From assembly GCA_947442905.1 (NCBI GenBank), contig CANEWV010000056.1:1-8278 (forward strand): DNA of 8,278 nt, given 5' to 3'. The DNA is from Chitinophagaceae bacterium. GTDB lineage: Bacteria; Bacteroidota; Bacteroidia; Chitinophagales; Chitinophagaceae. Shown here one piece after another: positions 6,522 through 8,278 of this stretch. The notes below the pieces were generated by a model. That model searched no databases, was not told where the DNA came from, and was given only the letters and a program-made list of their open reading frames with translations. A program made the translations under genes and the position numbers. How positions within the stretch are numbered: position 1 is the stretch's first letter; the number at the start of each line of letters is the position of its first letter.

Positions 6522-6536
6522 TTCGGCCCTGCCGAA
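6522..6536 (+). promoter_or_regulatory. Perfect short hairpin/inverted repeat at the FKBP transcription start
   Basis: TTCGGC, CCT, GCCGAA: 6-base perfect arms, four of six pairs G:C, with a 3-base loop. It starts 3 bases after the -7 box and so overlaps the predicted transcription start. It may be an operator or a 5'-end RNA hairpin. It is markedly more GC-rich than the surrounding leader. Confidence 0.5.
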
Positions 6537-6560
6537 ATCTTTCAATTACAAATAAATAAC

Positions 6561-7016
6561 ATGCAACAAGTTAAAAAAGGTGATACTGTAAAAGTGCATT
6601 ATCATGGTAAGTTAACAAATGGTTCAACTTTTGATTCTTCAGAAGGTAGAGAGCCACTTGAGTTTGAAGTTGGTGGCGGTATGGTAATTCCAGGCTTTGA
6701 TGATGGTGTTACAGGTATGGCTATTGGCGAAAAAAAGACAGTAACGATTCCTGCAGATCAGGCTTACGGACCTAAGCAAGAAGAAATGGTTATGGAATTT
6801 CCAAAAGACCGTTTCCCTGAAGACATGGTTCCTGAAGTTGGTATGCAATTAAATATGAGTAATGGCAGCGGACAAAATTTCCCTGTTGTTATTGTAGAAG
6901 TAAAAGAAACAGCTGTTGTATTAGATGCGAACCATCCTTTAGCAGGCGAAACACTAATTTTTGATTTAGAATTAGTAGCTATCAACGGCGCTACTTCTAT
7001 GATCATTATGCCATAG
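6561..7016 (+). CDS. FKBP-type peptidyl-prolyl isomerase, SlyD-like, without His-rich tail
   Basis: This is a cytoplasmic prolyl cis-trans isomerase and probable folding helper of 151 residues. The FKBP fold is visible in VKVHYHGKLTNGSTFDSS (10-27), PLEFEVGGGMVIPGFDDGV (32-50), GMAIGEKKTVTIP (52-64) and AYG (68-70). An insert-in-flap region (about 72-120: FPKDRFPEDMVPEVGMQL and following) and the closing LDANHPLAGETLIFDLELV (121-139) place it in the SlyD group. Unlike E. coli SlyD, it stops soon after the fold (ATSMIIMP) and lacks the histidine/cysteine metal-binding tail. No signal peptide is seen. I chose ATG 6561, since residues line up with the FKBP start and the predicted promoter lies just upstream. 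A longer reading frame from GTG 6441 would run across both promoter boxes and has no family match. The gene is monocistronic, ended by a strong terminator. Confidence 0.93.
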   Translation: MQQVKKGDTVKVHYHGKLTNGSTFDSSEGREPLEFEVGGGMVIPGFDDGVTGMAIGEKKTVTIPADQAYGPKQEEMVMEFPKDRFPEDMVPEVGMQLNMSNGSGQNFPVVIVEVKETAVVLDANHPLAGETLIFDLELVAINGATSMIIMP

Positions 7017-7037
7017 TATTTCAAATTAATTTTGAAT

Positions 7038-7075
7038 AAAAAGAGCCGCTCTACCATAGTAGAGCGGCTCTTTTT
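7038..7075 (+). terminator. Strong intrinsic terminator after the FKBP gene
   Basis: A perfect 17-base stem (AAAAAGAGCCGCTCTAC with its complement) closes a 4-base loop CATA at 7055-7058. The core is GC-rich (GAGCCGCTCTAC) and the right arm ends in TTTTT (7071-7075). It begins 21 bases after the FKBP stop. Because the left arm starts with AAAAA, it would also terminate transcripts coming from the right. Confidence 0.93.
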
Positions 7076-7090
7076 CGTACATTTAAAACC

Positions 7091-8278
7091 ATGATGACAG
7101 CTTATAATTTTACAGTTACCGAAAGGTTCCTACGTTATGTGCAAATTGATACACAAAGTGATCCTGCAGCTACTTGTTTTCCTAGCACAGCAAAGCAGTT
7201 ACACCTTGCGCAGCTATTAGAAAAAGAATTGGCAGCCATGGGTCTTGCAAATGTTCATATCGACGAGCATGGCTATACACATGCAACCATACGAAGTAAT
7301 ACCACTAAAAATGTGCCCGTTATATGTTTTTGTAGCCATATCGATACTGCGCCGGATTGTAGTGGCACAGGTGTAAAACCCATACTGCATAAAGATTACA
7401 CGGGTGCGCCCATTGTTTTACCTGATGACAATAGCCAGGTTATCACCACAGAAGCCTATCCGTATTTAAAAAATCATATTGGTAAATCAGTTATTACAGC
7501 GAGTGGTACAACGCTACTTGGTGCTGACGATAAAAGTGGTGTTGCCATTATTATGGATATGGCACATTATTTAACAACGCATCCAGATGTTAAACACGGC
7601 GACATTAAAATATTATTTACACCCGATGAAGAAGTAGGTAGAGGCACCGAAAAATTAGACCTATCAAAACTAGGCGCTCATTTTGGATTTACACTAGATG
7701 GCGGCGAGCTAGGTAGTTTTGAAGATGAAACTTTTAGTGCAGACGCTGCAACCATCGTAATTGATGGTGTTAACGCGCATCCTGGATATGCAAAAGGTAA
7801 AATGGTTAATGCCCTAAAAATTGCGGCAGAAATTGTAGCCGCGTTACCAAAAGATGTTTGGTGTCCGGAAGCTACTAGTGGTAAAGAAGGTTTTGTGCAT
7901 CCAGTAGGTGTACAGGGTATTCAGGAAAAAGCAACCATCGAATTTATTGTGCGTGATTTTGACACGGCAACACTAGCAGTGCACGAAAAAAAATTGTTTG
8001 ACCTAGCGCAAAATATTGTCTCCAAATATCCAGGGGCAACCATTACCTGTTCTGTAACTGAACAGTACCGTAACATGAAAGAAATTATTGACCAGCACCC
8101 GCATATTTCGGCGCTTGCAAAGGCGGCTTATGAAAAAGCTGGGCTCACGCTGGTTAAAGAACCCATTAGAGGTGGGACGGATGGTTCAAGACTTAGTTTT
8201 ATGGGCCTCCCTTGCCCTAATATATTTACCGGCATGCAGGCTATTCACAGCAAGCACGAATGGGTGGGGGTAAATGAT
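7091..8278 (+). CDS. pepT: Peptidase T (tripeptide aminopeptidase), 3' end missing
   Basis: PepT is a cytoplasmic di-zinc M20-family enzyme that removes the N-terminal residue of tripeptides. 396 codons are open from ATG 7091 to the window edge without a stop; the family is about 405-415 residues, so some 10-20 residues are cut off. Metal and catalytic residues are all present at the spacing of Salmonella PepT: His83 and Asp85 in SHIDT, Asp146 in LLGADDKSG, Glu180-Glu181 in PDEEVGRG, Asp203 in TLDGGELG, and His386 in AIHSKHE. The lid/dimerization domain (about 210-325) carries NAHPGYAKGKMVNA. RGGTDGSRLSFMGLPCPN (360-377) is the usual C-terminal signature. ATG ATG opens the gene; the first is taken as start. 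Only 15 bases separate it from the preceding terminator hairpin, which leaves no room for a promoter in between. Confidence 0.96.
   Translation, partial: MMTAYNFTVTERFLRYVQIDTQSDPAATCFPSTAKQLHLAQLLEKELAAMGLANVHIDEHGYTHATIRSNTTKNVPVICFCSHIDTAPDCSGTGVKPILHKDYTGAPIVLPDDNSQVITTEAYPYLKNHIGKSVITASGTTLLGADDKSGVAIIMDMAHYLTTHPDVKHGDIKILFTPDEEVGRGTEKLDLSKLGAHFGFTLDGGELGSFEDETFSADAATIVIDGVNAHPGYAKGKMVNALKIAAEIVAALPKDVWCPEATSGKEGFVHPVGVQGIQEKATIEFIVRDFDTATLAVHEKKLFDLAQNIVSKYPGATITCSVTEQYRNMKEIIDQHPHISALAKAAYEKAGLTLVKEPIRGGTDGSRLSFMGLPCPNIFTGMQAIHSKHEWVGVND

Noticed and set aside
6441..6560. N-terminal extension of the FKBP frame from GTG 6441
   Set aside because: It would translate across both predicted promoter boxes and the hairpin, has no FKBP similarity, and ATG 6561 lines up with the start of the fold.
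8088..8273. Plus-strand 61-codon frame near the right edge
   Set aside because: It lies wholly inside pepT in another frame; the pepT frame carries the conserved active-site motifs here.
1..8278. Mobile elements, CRISPR arrays, tRNA, riboswitches or a defence system
   Set aside because: Nearly every base is covered by recognizable housekeeping genes with uniform composition; no direct-repeat arrays, transposase motifs or structured RNA signatures were found by eye.

Overview
The window is ordinary chromosomal housekeeping DNA from a Bacteroidota bacterium, most likely of the Chitinophagaceae or a related Sphingobacteriia-type lineage (the family is an inference). The grounds are AT-rich genes with A/T-rich leaders rather than Shine-Dalgarno boxes, TAnnTTTG-type -7 promoter elements, export signals ending in 'FSQ' or 'NAQ', and protein variants typical of the phylum. 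I see no mobile element, CRISPR array, rRNA or tRNA, and no gap longer than about 120 bases without a gene.

Bases 1-4249 are a tightly packed plus-strand run. It holds the 3' end of pntAA, then pntAB and pntB (three-gene proton-translocating NAD(P) transhydrogenase), an RsmF-like rRNA cytosine-C5 methyltransferase that starts at TTG one base after the pntB stop, and an exported rhodanese-thioredoxin fusion with a lipobox. The run ends head-on against a minus-strand pair: namZ (DUF1343/GH171 exo-N-acetylmuramidase with signal peptide) followed 11 bases later by fmt (methionyl-tRNA formyltransferase). An AT-rich inverted repeat containing both stop codons lies between the converging genes.

A compact divergent promoter region (6439-6560) separates namZ from a plus-strand SlyD-like FKBP peptidyl-prolyl isomerase. 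Two -7 boxes point outward, exactly symmetric about an imperfect 42-base palindrome, and a perfect 6+3+6 hairpin sits at the predicted transcription start of the FKBP gene. The FKBP gene ends in a strong intrinsic terminator (7038-7075). Only 15 bases later pepT (peptidase T) begins; it is open to the right edge, so its last residues are missing.

Possible functional threads: the transhydrogenase uses the proton gradient to make NADPH, which feeds thioredoxin-type reductants, and the fusion lipoprotein would use such reducing power outside the inner membrane. NamZ and PepT are scavenging hydrolases for muropeptide sugars and tripeptides. RsmF-like, Fmt and the FKBP serve translation and protein folding. 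No convincing new multi-gene system is present. The points most worth a second look are the rhodanese-thioredoxin lipoprotein and the symmetric divergent promoter.
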